From NCBI RefSeq assembly GCF_020991365.1, contig NZ_JAJLRA010000001.1, positions 176,142 to 240,141 of the forward strand: DNA of 64,000 bases, read 5' to 3'. Made by a program: the position numbers and the translations under genes. Below the pieces are notes generated by a model. That model was not told the DNA's origin and made no database searches. It saw nothing but the letters and a program-made list of their open reading frames with translations. Position 1 is the stretch's first letter; the number at the start of each line of letters is the position of its first letter. Positions 34,625-42,928 of this stretch are shown piece by piece. The DNA is from Streptacidiphilus sp. ASG 303. Its GTDB lineage: Bacteria > Actinomycetota > Actinomycetes > Streptomycetales > Streptomycetaceae.

Positions 34625-37600
34625 TCAGTTGTAGGGGAGGGTGACGACCGAGCGGTCGCCGGTGCCGAGGGTGGTCGACGCGTTGCCCAGGGCGTTCCAC
34701 ACCTCGACCTTGACCGTGCCGTTCGCCAGGTCGCACATCGTGCCGCTGGAGGAGGCGAGGCCGGCGGCCTGGGTGTAGTGCTCCCAGCCCGCGACCGGGT
34801 CCGTGGCGAAGTAGCGGTACGTCTCCGTCCGGTCCCAGCTGCCGTCACCGGTGCAGTCGTAGGAGACCTTCACCTGGACGGCGTTGCCGACCGCCGTCCC
34901 GGCGTCCACGGCCAGGTCGAAGGCGGTCGCCCCGCCCTTGTAGGCCATGGTCAGCCCGGTCGAGGTGTACGTCTGCGCGCCGGTCGGCGTGCCGTCGTGG
35001 TTGGCGCCCCCGGCGGAGGCGATCGTCGTGCTGCCCGCCGGGCCGGCGAGGCCCTGCACGCTCCCGTCGGTCTGCGGGTACAGCAGCGGCGAGGAGGTGC
35101 CGCCGGTCGGGGTCCCGGTCGCCGTGGGCGAGGAGGTCGGGGTGGCCGTCCCCGCGGTGTAGGGCAGGTTCACCACGGAGGTGTCGCCGGTGCCCAGGGT
35201 CGTGGCGGCGTTGCCCAGCGCGTTCCAGACCTCGACCCGCACCGTGCCGTTGCTCAGGTCGCACATCGTGCCGTTCGCCGAGGCGAGGCCGGCGGCCTGG
35301 GTGTAGTGCTCCCAGCCCGCGACCGGGTCCGTGGCGAAGTAGTGGTACGTCTCGCTCCAGTCCCAGCTGCCGTCACCGGTGCAGTCGTAGGAGACCCGCA
35401 CCTGCGGGGCGTTGCCGACCGCCGTCCCGGCGTCCACCGCCAGGTCGAACGTGGTCTTCCCGCCGTTGTACGGCATGGTCAGCCCGGTCGAGGTGTAGGT
35501 CACCGGGTTCGAGGGCGTGCCGTCGTGGGTGGCGCCGCCGGCCGAGGCCACCGTGACGCTGCCCGCCGTGCCCTTGGTGCCCTGCACGCTGCCGTCGGTC
35601 TGCAGGTACATCACCGGGGAGCCGGAGCCCGGCGGGGGCGTGGGGATGGTCTCGCTCGGGCTGGGGGACGCGGTGTCCGTCGCCGTGTCGCTCGGCGAGG
35701 GGGACGCGGTGTCCGAGGGGCTCGGGGAGGCGGTGTCCGTCGCCGTGTCGCTGGGGGACGGCGAGGGGGACCCGGTGGGGGGGATACCGCCGGACGCGGT
35801 GCCGCCGGTCCAGTTCACGGCGCCGGAGGCCTTGGTCCGCCCGGCGGGCACGTCGAGCACGGTGCCGTCGGAGAAGTGGACCGTCAGGGGCGCGGCGGTG
35901 ATGTTGGCGGCCACGTAGGTGCGCTTGCCGGCCTTCTCGAAGACCGAGCTCAGCGGGTGGTCGCCGGTGACGGTGGTGTCCACGTGGCCGAGCGCGGCCA
36001 GGTTGCGGACCCAGTGGAAGGTGTGGGCGCGGCTCTCGCCCTCCTCGGGGGTGTAGCCGGCGTCGGCGCGCAGGGCGGTGAGCGCCTTGTCGCCGTCGCC
36101 GAGGGCGAGGAACTCGTACCAGATGTCCGCCCAGATCGTCGGCTTGGTGTGGCCGCTCTGGGTGAGCATGTCGTTGTAGTCGGCCAGCACGTAGGCCGGG
36201 TCGTAGCCGAGGTACAGGTGGCCGCCGGTGACGGGCAGCAGGTTGATGCCCTGGATCTGCTCGGGGGCGCTGGAGAACCAGGTGGAGTAGGCCCCGCCGT
36301 CGCCCCAGACCATGCCCACCTCGCGGTGGCCGAAGTTCGCCGGGTAGTTCTGGTCCGCGGAGTCGAACCAGTAGTCCTGGATGGCCGCGGCCTGCGTGGT
36401 GTACATGTAGATGCCCGCGTCGCGGACGGCGGTGTTGCCGGTGGCCTCGCCCCACTGGATGAGGGCGTTGTCGAAGTTCATGCCCTCCGACGAGGACTCC
36501 TGGTTGTTGCCGGCGGCGAAGGAGCCGTGGCCGGACGCCCAGTCGTGGCCGTCGTAGATGTCGAAGTCGCGCAGGTACGGGAACCGCGTGTCGGTGCGGT
36601 CGTAGTTGTCGGCGTCGCGGATGAGCAGGTCGACCATGCCGCCGTACTGGGAGTCCGAGGCCCAGGCCGGGTCGAACTTGGCGAGGGTGGCCGCCGCCGC
36701 GACGAAGTAGCCGTAGTGGAAGTGGTGGTCGTTGAGCTCCTGGTCGGACCCGTAGGAGGCCGGGTAGCCGATGAGGGTGCCCCAGTTCTTGTCGTAGGCG
36801 AAGAGGTGGGCGGTCTTGCCGGCGGAGGCCGTGAACCAGTCGGTGAGCTTGGACTTGACCACCGCCAGGGCGGCGTCGCGCACGCCGGCGTTGCCGGTCT
36901 GGTCGGCGATCTCGGCGAGCCGCGCGGCGCGGCCGAGGCCCTTGCCGGTCCAGTAGGTGTCGTCGCTGACCTGCTTGGCCGGGTCGCCCTTCTCGGCGTT
37001 CAGGTGGTTCTGGAGCGTCGTGGCGTCGGCGCCGGAGGCGTCCGCGACGGCGGGCACCTCCGGGAGCACGCCGTGGTAGACCATCGACGTGGTGAAGGAC
37101 GTGACCCCGGTGAGGATCTTGAGGGCGCCGCGGGCGGAGACGTAGGTCTGCGGCAGCGGGGTGCCCGCCGCCAGGTACCGCCACTGGTGCGGGAGCAGGG
37201 AGACGACCGTGCCGGTGGCGCTGCCCTCGCGGGCGGCGGTGGTGTAGGCGTAGGTGGTCGTCACCTTGCTGGTCGCCTCGTCGTAGCGGTACGAGACCTT
37301 GGTGCCCGTGACGTGGTTGTGGGCGTACCTGGCGTAGGACGCCGCCAGGGCGGCGCGGTCGCTCGCGCTGGTGGAGGAGGTGGTGGGCAGGACGGCGACG
37401 GAGAAGTAGTCCTTGCCGGCCAGGGACGAGGAGAGGGCGGCGCCGGAGGCCGTCCAGGTGGCGCCGGTCGGGGCGTAGGCGGCGTAGTCGTGGCCGTTGA
37501 CGGTGTAGCCCACCCAGGAGCCGGTGTTGGACCAGACCGTCAGGCTCGACCCGGAGGCGGCGGTGATCTGCGCGTTGCCGCCCGTGGCGCGGAAGTAGGC

Positions 37601-38242
37601 GAAGGGCAGGCCCTCACCGATGGTGGCGCGCAGGGTGTGCGTGCCGTCGGTGAGCAGCGGGCTGACGGTCCAGTCGGTCCAGTCGTCGACCTTGACCTCG
37701 GGCGCGTTCAGCCCCGCGACGCCGGCGGTGAAGTCCTCGGCGTAGGGGAAGTGGTACTCCCCCACGCCCGTGGAGCTGCCGCTGATGGCGGGGGTGGTGG
37801 TGTACGAGAAGCCGAGGCCGGAGACGCCGGCGCGGAAGCCGAGCGGGTGGGCGAAGAGCGGCTCGCCGTAGGCGCAGTTGGTGCGCTTCCACAGGATGGA
37901 GGACCACCAGTCGTTGGTGGGCACGGCTCCGGCCGGCGCGTTGGCGGTGGCCCACTGGCGGGGGTTGCCCGTGATCTGGCCGCAGCCGGACGGCAGGGGG
38001 CCGGGGGCCGTGGTGGCGTAGCTGCCCGCGCCGACGGTGGCGGCGTAGGCCGGGTGCGTGGTGAGCAGGGACAGCAGGCCCAGGAGCAGGGAGAGCACCG
38101 CTCCGGCGGCGGCCGTCCGGCGCCGTGCGCCCCGGCGGGGCGGGGTGGTGCCGGAGCGGACGGGGCGGGCCGCGACGGCGCGGACGGGTCCGGCGGGGTG
38201 CGTGGCGCGGCGCGCCGGGGGGCGGTCGGGGTGGGGTCTCAT
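34625..38242 (-). CDS. Secreted GH81 endo-beta-1,3-glucanase with two binding modules
   Basis: A 1205-residue enzyme. A long, arginine-rich signal peptide ends near HPAYAA (about residue 68). The GH81 catalytic part (about 70-790) shows VPTNDWWSSILW, ELNDHHFHYGYFVAAAATLAKFDP and the catalytic-region motif GNNQESSSEGMNFDNALIQWGEATGN. A Ser/Pro/Asp/Thr linker (PSPSDTATDTASPSPS) follows. Then come two nearly identical modules of about 150 residues with 528-bp DNA spacing; each has VSYDCTGDGSWD, YFATDPVAGWEHYTQAAGLA and VRVEVWNALGN or VKVEVWNALGN. The same module ends GH64. It degrades insoluble beta-1,3-glucan. The ATG at 38242 follows GCGGAG; promoter and operator lie upstream. Confidence 0.93.
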   Translation of the reverse strand: MRPHPDRPPARRATHPAGPVRAVAARPVRSGTTPPRRGARRRTAAAGAVLSLLLGLLSLLTTHPAYAATVGAGSYATTAPGPLPSGCGQITGNPRQWATANAPAGAVPTNDWWSSILWKRTNCAYGEPLFAHPLGFRAGVSGLGFSYTTTPAISGSSTGVGEYHFPYAEDFTAGVAGLNAPEVKVDDWTDWTVSPLLTDGTHTLRATIGEGLPFAYFRATGGNAQITAASGSSLTVWSNTGSWVGYTVNGHDYAAYAPTGATWTASGAALSSSLAGKDYFSVAVLPTTSSTSASDRAALAASYARYAHNHVTGTKVSYRYDEATSKVTTTYAYTTAAREGSATGTVVSLLPHQWRYLAAGTPLPQTYVSARGALKILTGVTSFTTSMVYHGVLPEVPAVADASGADATTLQNHLNAEKGDPAKQVSDDTYWTGKGLGRAARLAEIADQTGNAGVRDAALAVVKSKLTDWFTASAGKTAHLFAYDKNWGTLIGYPASYGSDQELNDHHFHYGYFVAAAATLAKFDPAWASDSQYGGMVDLLIRDADNYDRTDTRFPYLRDFDIYDGHDWASGHGSFAAGNNQESSSEGMNFDNALIQWGEATGNTAVRDAGIYMYTTQAAAIQDYWFDSADQNYPANFGHREVGMVWGDGGAYSTWFSSAPEQIQGINLLPVTGGHLYLGYDPAYVLADYNDMLTQSGHTKPTIWADIWYEFLALGDGDKALTALRADAGYTPEEGESRAHTFHWVRNLAALGHVDTTVTGDHPLSSVFEKAGKRTYVAANITAAPLTVHFSDGTVLDVPAGRTKASGAVNWTGGTASGGIPPTGSPSPSPSDTATDTASPSPSDTASPSPSDTATDTASPSPSETIPTPPPGSGSPVMYLQTDGSVQGTKGTAGSVTVASAGGATHDGTPSNPVTYTSTGLTMPYNGGKTTFDLAVDAGTAVGNAPQVRVSYDCTGDGSWDWSETYHYFATDPVAGWEHYTQAAGLASANGTMCDLSNGTVRVEVWNALGNAATTLGTGDTSVVNLPYTAGTATPTSSPTATGTPTGGTSSPLLYPQTDGSVQGLAGPAGSTTIASAGGANHDGTPTGAQTYTSTGLTMAYKGGATAFDLAVDAGTAVGNAVQVKVSYDCTGDGSWDRTETYRYFATDPVAGWEHYTQAAGLASSSGTMCDLANGTVKVEVWNALGNASTTLGTGDRSVVTLPYN
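34640..35640. repeat. Internal duplication encoding two C-terminal modules of GH81
   Basis: Two copies, offset by 528 bases (for example GGGTGTAGTG at 34771 and 35299), encode the paired modules. Long stretches are identical in DNA, which suggests a recent duplication or ongoing gene conversion. Boundaries are approximate. Confidence 0.8.
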
Positions 38243-38404
38243 CGTGGTCTCCGCGTGAGGAGTCGTCGCCGTGCACGGGTGCGGCGGCACGGCGGGTTCG
38301 GAGTACGGAACGGCACTGCACGGGGGCACAGGTCGCCGGTCCGGCCGGCCTGGGACGGGGGCCTGACCCGGAGGGCACCTCGCCCCAGGGGTGCGGAACA
38401 AGGG

Positions 38405-38419
38405 TTGAGAGCGCTCTCA
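38405..38419. promoter_or_regulatory. LacI-type operator, box 4 (GH81)
   Basis: TTGAGAGCGCTCTCA lies just downstream of the GH81 -10 element, covering the expected transcription start region. Confidence 0.85.
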
Positions 38420-38427
38420 GGAACGAG

Positions 38428-38456
38428 AGGCTACGATCACCCTGACGTTGCGTCAA
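38428..38456 (-). promoter_or_regulatory. Predicted promoter of GH81
   Basis: TTGACG (-35, 38451-38456), 17 bases, TAGCCT (-10, 38428-38433). The mRNA would start near 38421, giving a leader of about 180 bases that begins in operator box 4. Confidence 0.7.
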
Positions 38457-38617
38457 TGAAATGAGCACGTAACAGATTGGTTGCGACGGACGCCGCTGGT
38501 CGACGCCCCACAGTCGCGCAAACCACCCGGAATCGCGGCCCCTCCGGTCGGCCGCGGGGGCGGGGAGGGGCGTCCCGGCGGCCGCGCACTCTCTCGACTT
38601 CTTGATGCCGGAACGAT

Positions 38618-38635
38618 CCTGAGAGCGTTTTCAGG
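38618..38635. promoter_or_regulatory. LacI-type operator, box 5 (GH16)
   Basis: CCTGAGAGCGTTTTCAGG, a slightly degenerate member of the box family, 109 bases upstream of the GH16 start. A TTGATG hexamer (38602-38607) lies nearby, but a full promoter is not certain. The 38243-38743 divergent region holds boxes 4 and 5 and otherwise no gene. Confidence 0.7.
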
Positions 38636-38743
38636 CAACAGGTATTGACGCCATGCCGGTGCAACACGACAGTGACCCCCACGGATGCCGAGCCCCCACC
38701 ACCGCATCCCGCCCCCACCCCACCCGTGCCCTGGAGATCCACC

Positions 38744-39658
38744 GTGCGTGCACCTGTCCTGTTCATGACTTCACTGCTCACCGCAGCCGCGGTGCTGACG
38801 GGATCCGCCCCGGGGCATCCGCCACCGTCCCCCGGCGCCCTCCGGCTGCACGGAGACCTGGAGCGACGACTTCAGCGGCGCCGCCGGGTCCGCGCCCTCG
38901 TCCGCCGACTGGATCGTCGACACGGGCACCTCCTACCCCGGCGGGGCGGCCAACTGGGGCACCGGCGAGGTCGAGTCCTGCACCGCCGACCCCGCCAACC
39001 TGCAGCAGGACGGCAGCGGCAACCTCAGGATCACCCCGATCCGCGACAGCCGCGGCCGCTGGACCTCCGGCCGCATCGAGACCCGCCGCACCGACTTCCA
39101 GGCCGCCCCGGGCGGCAAGGCGCTCATCCAGCCCGCATCCGGATGCACGCCGTCACGGGCTCCGCCGCCGCCGGCCACTGGCCGGCCTTCTGGACGCTCG
39201 GCGACGCGTACCGGGGCAACCAACAGAACTGGCCGGGCATCGGCGAGTTCGACGTGATGGAGAACGTCAACGGCGTCAACTCGGTCTGGGGCACCCTGCA
39301 CTGCGGCACCGACCCGGGCGGCCCCTGCAACGAGACCAGCGGACTCGGCGCCAGCACCCCCTGCCCCGCCACCGCCTGCCAGGGCGCCTTCCACACCTAC
39401 GGCTTCGAGTGGGACCGCAGCACGACCCCGGAGGCGCTGCGCTGGTACGTCGACGGCACGCTCCACCACAGCGTGACGTCGGACCGGATGGACGCGACCA
39501 CCTGGGCGAACGCCACCCACCACGGCCACTTCCTCCTGCTGAACGTGGCCATGGGCGGCGCCTTCCCCAACGCCTTCTCCAACCAGCCCACCCCGACCCG
39601 CTCGACCGCCTCCGGGGTGCCGATGCTCGTCGACTACGTGGCCGTCTTCAACTCCTGA
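38744..39658 (+). pseudogene. GH16 beta-glucanase with two compensating frameshifts
   Basis: A secreted GH16 (laminarinase-type) gene whose reading frame breaks twice. The signal peptide (RAPVLFMTSLLTAAAVLTGSA) starts at the GTG at 38744 after GGAG. Just after it, around 38808-38834, the coding frame moves; the true next part (SGCTETWSDDFSG, then LRITPIRDSRGRWTSGRIETRRTDF) reads in another frame until a C-run at 39132-39134. The original frame then resumes with RIRMHAVTGS, WPAFWTLG and the catalytic EFDVMENVNG (ExDxxE). The net shift is zero, so the frame stays open but about 100 codons read as nonsense. This is either a decayed gene or a pair of sequencing errors in homopolymers. Confidence 0.8.
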
Positions 39659-39662
39659 CGCC

Positions 39663-39703
39663 ACCGGTGCCCGGAGCCGGACCGGCCGGCTCCGGGCACC
39701 GGT
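39663..39703. terminator. Terminator after the GH16 gene
   Basis: Perfect 18-base arms (39663-39680, 39686-39703) with a 5-base loop, five bases past the stop codon, facing the convergent metallopeptidase gene. Confidence 0.9.
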
Positions 39704-39791
39704 CCCGTCCCGCGGCGCGCCCCGCCCCGGCCGTCCCCCGCCCACAGGGGGGCGGGGGACGACCGGGGCGGAGGCAGGCGGCGCGGACCGG

Positions 39792-40871
39792 TCAGACGCC
39801 GGGGATGCCGCGGGCCGCGAACGCCCGGCGGACCGCGTCGGCGGCCCCGGCGCCGTACATGCGCCGGGCGGTGTCGACGGTGGTGGCGGCCGCGGCGGCG
39901 AAGTCGGTGTCCGGGGCGAAGCCGAACTGCGCGTCCACGATGATCCGGTCGGCGGTGCGGGCGCCCAGGGCGTTGCGGATGTCGTACAGGGCCCGGGACC
40001 AGATCTCGCCGTCGGCGTGCACCTCGCCGACCTTGTCGGCGTAGGTCCTGTCCGTGTCGATGCGGCGCAGGCAGTGGGGGGTCGCGGAGGTGTAGGAGGT
40101 GGAGTCCCAGTCGGCGACGCAGGCGTCCGGGGTGCGGCGCGGCCAGCCGTACCGGGCGTCGGCGGCCAGGCCGACCTCGACGGCGAGGTAGTCGCCGAAG
40201 GCCTCGCCGATGGCGCCGGCCTCCTCGGAGGCGCCGAAGCCCGGCACCTGGGCGGCGTGCACGGCGTGGCCGTACTCGTGCACGACCACCTCGGCGTCCT
40301 CGGCGTCGTCGACGCCGCCCTTGCCGTAGCGGATCTCGGCCTTGCGGTCGGTGAAGAAGGAGTTGTCGGCGCCCCACTGGTCGATGCGCACGGGCTGCGC
40401 GCGGTCGTTGGCGCCGGGCAGCTCGCTGCCGAAGCCGAGGCCCTGCAGGTACTCCTGGGCCTCGTTGACCCAGAAGTACGCCATGACCTGCTCGAACTGG
40501 TCGGCGCTGCGGGTGTAGCGGAAGTCGCCGGTGGCGGAGGACGCCAGGGCTCCGGTGCTGGAGCTGACGGTGGCCCAGCGGCCGGTGAGGGTGCCGCTGC
40601 CGTCCAGGTTGCGCAGCGGGACGGTGGCGTAGGCGTCGGCGGGGACGGCCGTGTCGGCGTCCTTGGCGTCGGTGAGCGCCTCGTCGCCGGAGGACTGGAC
40701 GGGGTTGACCATGAACACCCGGCCGACGGCGGGGGCGGCCGTCCCGGAGGGGGCGGGCCGGGCGGCGGCGGGGGATGCGGGCAGCGCGGCGAGCGAGGCC
40801 GCGGCGGCGGTCACGGCGGCGAGTGCGGCCAGGCGGGAGCGGGTCTGCGGGCCGGGGGCGGGGCGGCGCAA
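39792..40871 (-). CDS. Secreted M36/M4-like zinc metallopeptidase
   Basis: A 359-residue gluzincin. The signal peptide ends near SPAAARP (about residue 37). The zinc motif HEYGH and the downstream Glu in GEAFGDYLAVE, separated by about 20 residues, match the fungalysin (M36) pattern better than thermolysin. It lacks the long FTP/PepSY propeptide usual in this clan and is shorter than typical family members, so maturation may differ. It starts with TTG at 40871 behind GGAGG. No operon partner. Confidence 0.82.
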   Translation of the reverse strand: MRRPAPGPQTRSRLAALAAVTAAAASLAALPASPAAARPAPSGTAAPAVGRVFMVNPVQSSGDEALTDAKDADTAVPADAYATVPLRNLDGSGTLTGRWATVSSSTGALASSATGDFRYTRSADQFEQVMAYFWVNEAQEYLQGLGFGSELPGANDRAQPVRIDQWGADNSFFTDRKAEIRYGKGGVDDAEDAEVVVHEYGHAVHAAQVPGFGASEEAGAIGEAFGDYLAVEVGLAADARYGWPRRTPDACVADWDSTSYTSATPHCLRRIDTDRTYADKVGEVHADGEIWSRALYDIRNALGARTADRIIVDAQFGFAPDTDFAAAAATTVDTARRMYGAGAADAVRRAFAARGIPGV

Positions 40872-41052
40872 GGGGTCCTCCAGGGCGTGCCGGGTCGGCG
40901 GACGCGCGGGGCGGCGGTGGTTCGCCGCACCGCGGCGGAGCTTGGTCCGGCAGCATGCCCTGTCGGCGGGCGGATGACCAGCCCCCGCGGCGCGCCGCCC
41001 GCGCGGGCTGACGGGCGGGCCCGGGCGGACGGCGGGACGGGCCGGAAGGCAG

Positions 41053-41091
41053 CCGCCCCGCCCCGGGAGGGCCGGGAGCGGGGCGGGGCGG
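41053..41091. terminator. Terminator after the DUF2637 gene
   Basis: Perfect 12-base arms (41053-41064, 41080-41091), loop of 15 bases, between the DUF2637 stop and the peptidase start. Confidence 0.7.
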
Positions 41092-41125
41092 GGTGCGGAC
41101 GGGGAGCGCGGACCGGCGTCCGGGC

Positions 41126-42475
41126 TCAGAGGGCGAGGGCGGACTCGACGGCGCGGCGCCGGTGGAAGTCGGGGAGCATCGACTCCAGGACCTCGGCGGG
41201 GACCCGCTCACCGTTGCGGGGGATGCCGACGCGGGCCAGGTGGTCGGAGAGCTCGGCCGCGGTGAGGATCTCGCCGTACTCGTCCGCGTGGCGTCGCCAG
41301 GCCTCGTAGTAGCGGAACTCGGGCAGGTAGCGGCGGAGGTTGCCGGGGCTGACGGGGTTGCCGTGGCGGCCCATGACGTTGTGCTCGGCGAGCCAGGCCG
41401 AGAGCTGGTCGCCGCTGGGCTCCTCGCCGTGACGGGCGATGTAGCGGCGCCACGCCGCGTAGTACCGGTCGGGCGCCGTGGTCTGCCCGGCGGCGCCGCT
41501 GTCCTCGGCGCGGGGGTCGTCCGACGGCGCGTCCGGGGAGCCGTGCGACGGGACGTCCTGCGGCCGGTCCCAGGGCTGCACGGAGGGGTCGTGCGCGGAG
41601 GCGTCGTGCGCGGAGGGGTCGTACGCCGCCTGGTCGTGCGCGGTGGGGGCGGGCAGCCACAGCGGCCGGCCGGCCGCCGCGCCGGGGTCCGTGCCGGGAG
41701 CGCCGGCCTGCGGCCGGCGGGAGGGCGCGGACGGCAGCGCCTCGCCGCCGTGGCGCAGGCCGTGGACCGCCGGGGGCAGGACCGCGGGGTCGATGCCGGC
41801 CGCCGCCAGGCCCGCGCCGGCGGTCTCGGCGAGGGGGACGCCGTAGCGGGCGAGCCGCAGCGGCAGCAGCGTCTGCACGGGCGCCTTGCGGCGCCAGTCG
41901 GGGCCGAACTGCGCGCTGAGGTGGGCCTGGTAGATCAGCTTGGAGCGTTCGTGGCCGATCGCGGTGTCGTAGGAGCGCAGCTCCCAGAGCTTCATGATCC
42001 GCCACAGCTTCGCCGTGGAGTACGGCGCGAGGAGCCACCGCACGAAGCGGACCGAGTCCATGTGGCGGTCGGCGGTGAGGTCGGCGATGCGGCCCACCGC
42101 GTGCCGCGCCGCCTCGACGATGACGACGAACAGCAGGGGCGCGATGGCGTGCATCCCCACGCCCACCGGGTCGGGCCAGGCGGTGGAGGCGTTGAAGACG
42201 ACGGTGGCGGCGGTGAGCGCCCAGGCGGACTGGCGCAGCAGCGGGAAGGGGATGCGCAGCCACGTCAGCAGGAGGTCGAGCGCGAGCAGGACGATGATGC
42301 CGGCGTCCACGCCGACGGGGATGACGTTGGAGAAGGCCCCGAAGCCCTTGTGGTACGCCAGGTTGCGGACCGCTCCGTAGGAGCCGGCGAAGCCGATGCC
42401 CGCGATGAGCACCGCGCCGGCCAGGACGATGCCGGCCAGGACGCGGTGGGCGCGGGTGATGCGCGGGTGAGCCAC
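41126..42475 (-). CDS. DUF2637 (SpdB-like) membrane protein
   Basis: A 449-residue protein. Four membrane helices lie between about residues 10 and 125 (VLAGIVLAGAVLIAGIGFAGSYGAVRNLA, NVIPVGVDAGIIVLLALDLLLTW), typical of DUF2637, related to plasmid spread proteins but common on streptomycete chromosomes. The cytoplasmic part has a His/Asp/Ala-rich low-complexity stretch (AYDPSAHDASAHDPS). At the C-terminus two related segments of about 50 residues (YYAAWRRYIARHGEEPSGDQLSAWLAEH; YYEAWRRHADEYGEILTAAELSDHLA) resemble paired helical DNA-binding repeats. The GTG at 42475 has only a weak ribosome site. It may belong to a transfer or replication-linked regulator family. Confidence 0.85.
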   Translation of the reverse strand: MAHPRITRAHRVLAGIVLAGAVLIAGIGFAGSYGAVRNLAYHKGFGAFSNVIPVGVDAGIIVLLALDLLLTWLRIPFPLLRQSAWALTAATVVFNASTAWPDPVGVGMHAIAPLLFVVIVEAARHAVGRIADLTADRHMDSVRFVRWLLAPYSTAKLWRIMKLWELRSYDTAIGHERSKLIYQAHLSAQFGPDWRRKAPVQTLLPLRLARYGVPLAETAGAGLAAAGIDPAVLPPAVHGLRHGGEALPSAPSRRPQAGAPGTDPGAAAGRPLWLPAPTAHDQAAYDPSAHDASAHDPSVQPWDRPQDVPSHGSPDAPSDDPRAEDSGAAGQTTAPDRYYAAWRRYIARHGEEPSGDQLSAWLAEHNVMGRHGNPVSPGNLRRYLPEFRYYEAWRRHADEYGEILTAAELSDHLARVGIPRNGERVPAEVLESMLPDFHRRRAVESALAL

Positions 42476-42719
42476 AGCTGTTCGTTCCCTGCTTCGGGGT
42501 CTGCTGACGGCTCAGCTTTGCACACCCAATTGTCCAACAGTGAGAACCTTCTGACGTTTGGTGACGTGAAAGAGTGATGGGATGCGCTTTGTCGACTCCC
42601 GATGCCTGCCGTCGGCCCCCCTCCGGCGCGGCCCGGCGGCGGCGCGCACGGAGGCGCAGGCCGGGCGGAGGCGGAGGCCGGGCGGACGCGGGCCGGGGGC
42701 GCGGGGCCGGGCGCCCCGA

Positions 42720-42764
42720 AGGCGGGGCGCCCGGAGGCGGGGTACCCGGAGGCGGGGTGCCCGG
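42720..42764. repeat. 15-bp tandem repeat upstream of the amino-sugar kinase
   Basis: Three units of AGGCGGGGYRCCCGG (42720, 42735, 42750) in the 42476-42928 gap, about 55 bases upstream of the kinase promoter. Nothing else was recognised in the gap apart from that promoter. Confidence 0.8.
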
Positions 42765-42819
42765 ACCACACCGGCCCTTCCGTGGGATATTTACGATCTC
42801 CTTCGATTTCTGTTGCTTC

Positions 42820-42849
42820 TTGACATCGGGAGTCCGCGCTTCCGATACT
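42820..42849 (+). promoter_or_regulatory. Predicted promoter of the amino-sugar kinase gene
   Basis: TTGACA (-35, 42820-42825), 18 bases, GATACT (-10, 42844-42849), about 80 bases upstream of the ATG. No DasR-type (dre) site was seen. Confidence 0.65.
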
Positions 42850-42928
42850 CGCTGGACCGCGGACCCGGCCGTTCCGGCCGCCGCGCGGCCGCGATCCGGC
42901 CGACCCGCCCCGGGAGGAGAGCGCGCCC

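Noticed and set aside
34169-38464. A 1431-codon open frame opposite GH81 and the LacI gene
   Set aside because: GH81 and LacI on the other strand carry clear family motifs. The opposite frame is low-complexity Gly/Val/Arg without signature.
41126-42475. Integrated plasmid suggested by the SpdB-like protein
   Set aside because: No integrase, replication, Tra or attachment-site sequence lies nearby. DUF2637 proteins are common on chromosomes.
42476-42928. DasR (dre) site before the amino-sugar kinase
   Set aside because: No TGGTCTAGACCA-like element is present in the upstream region.
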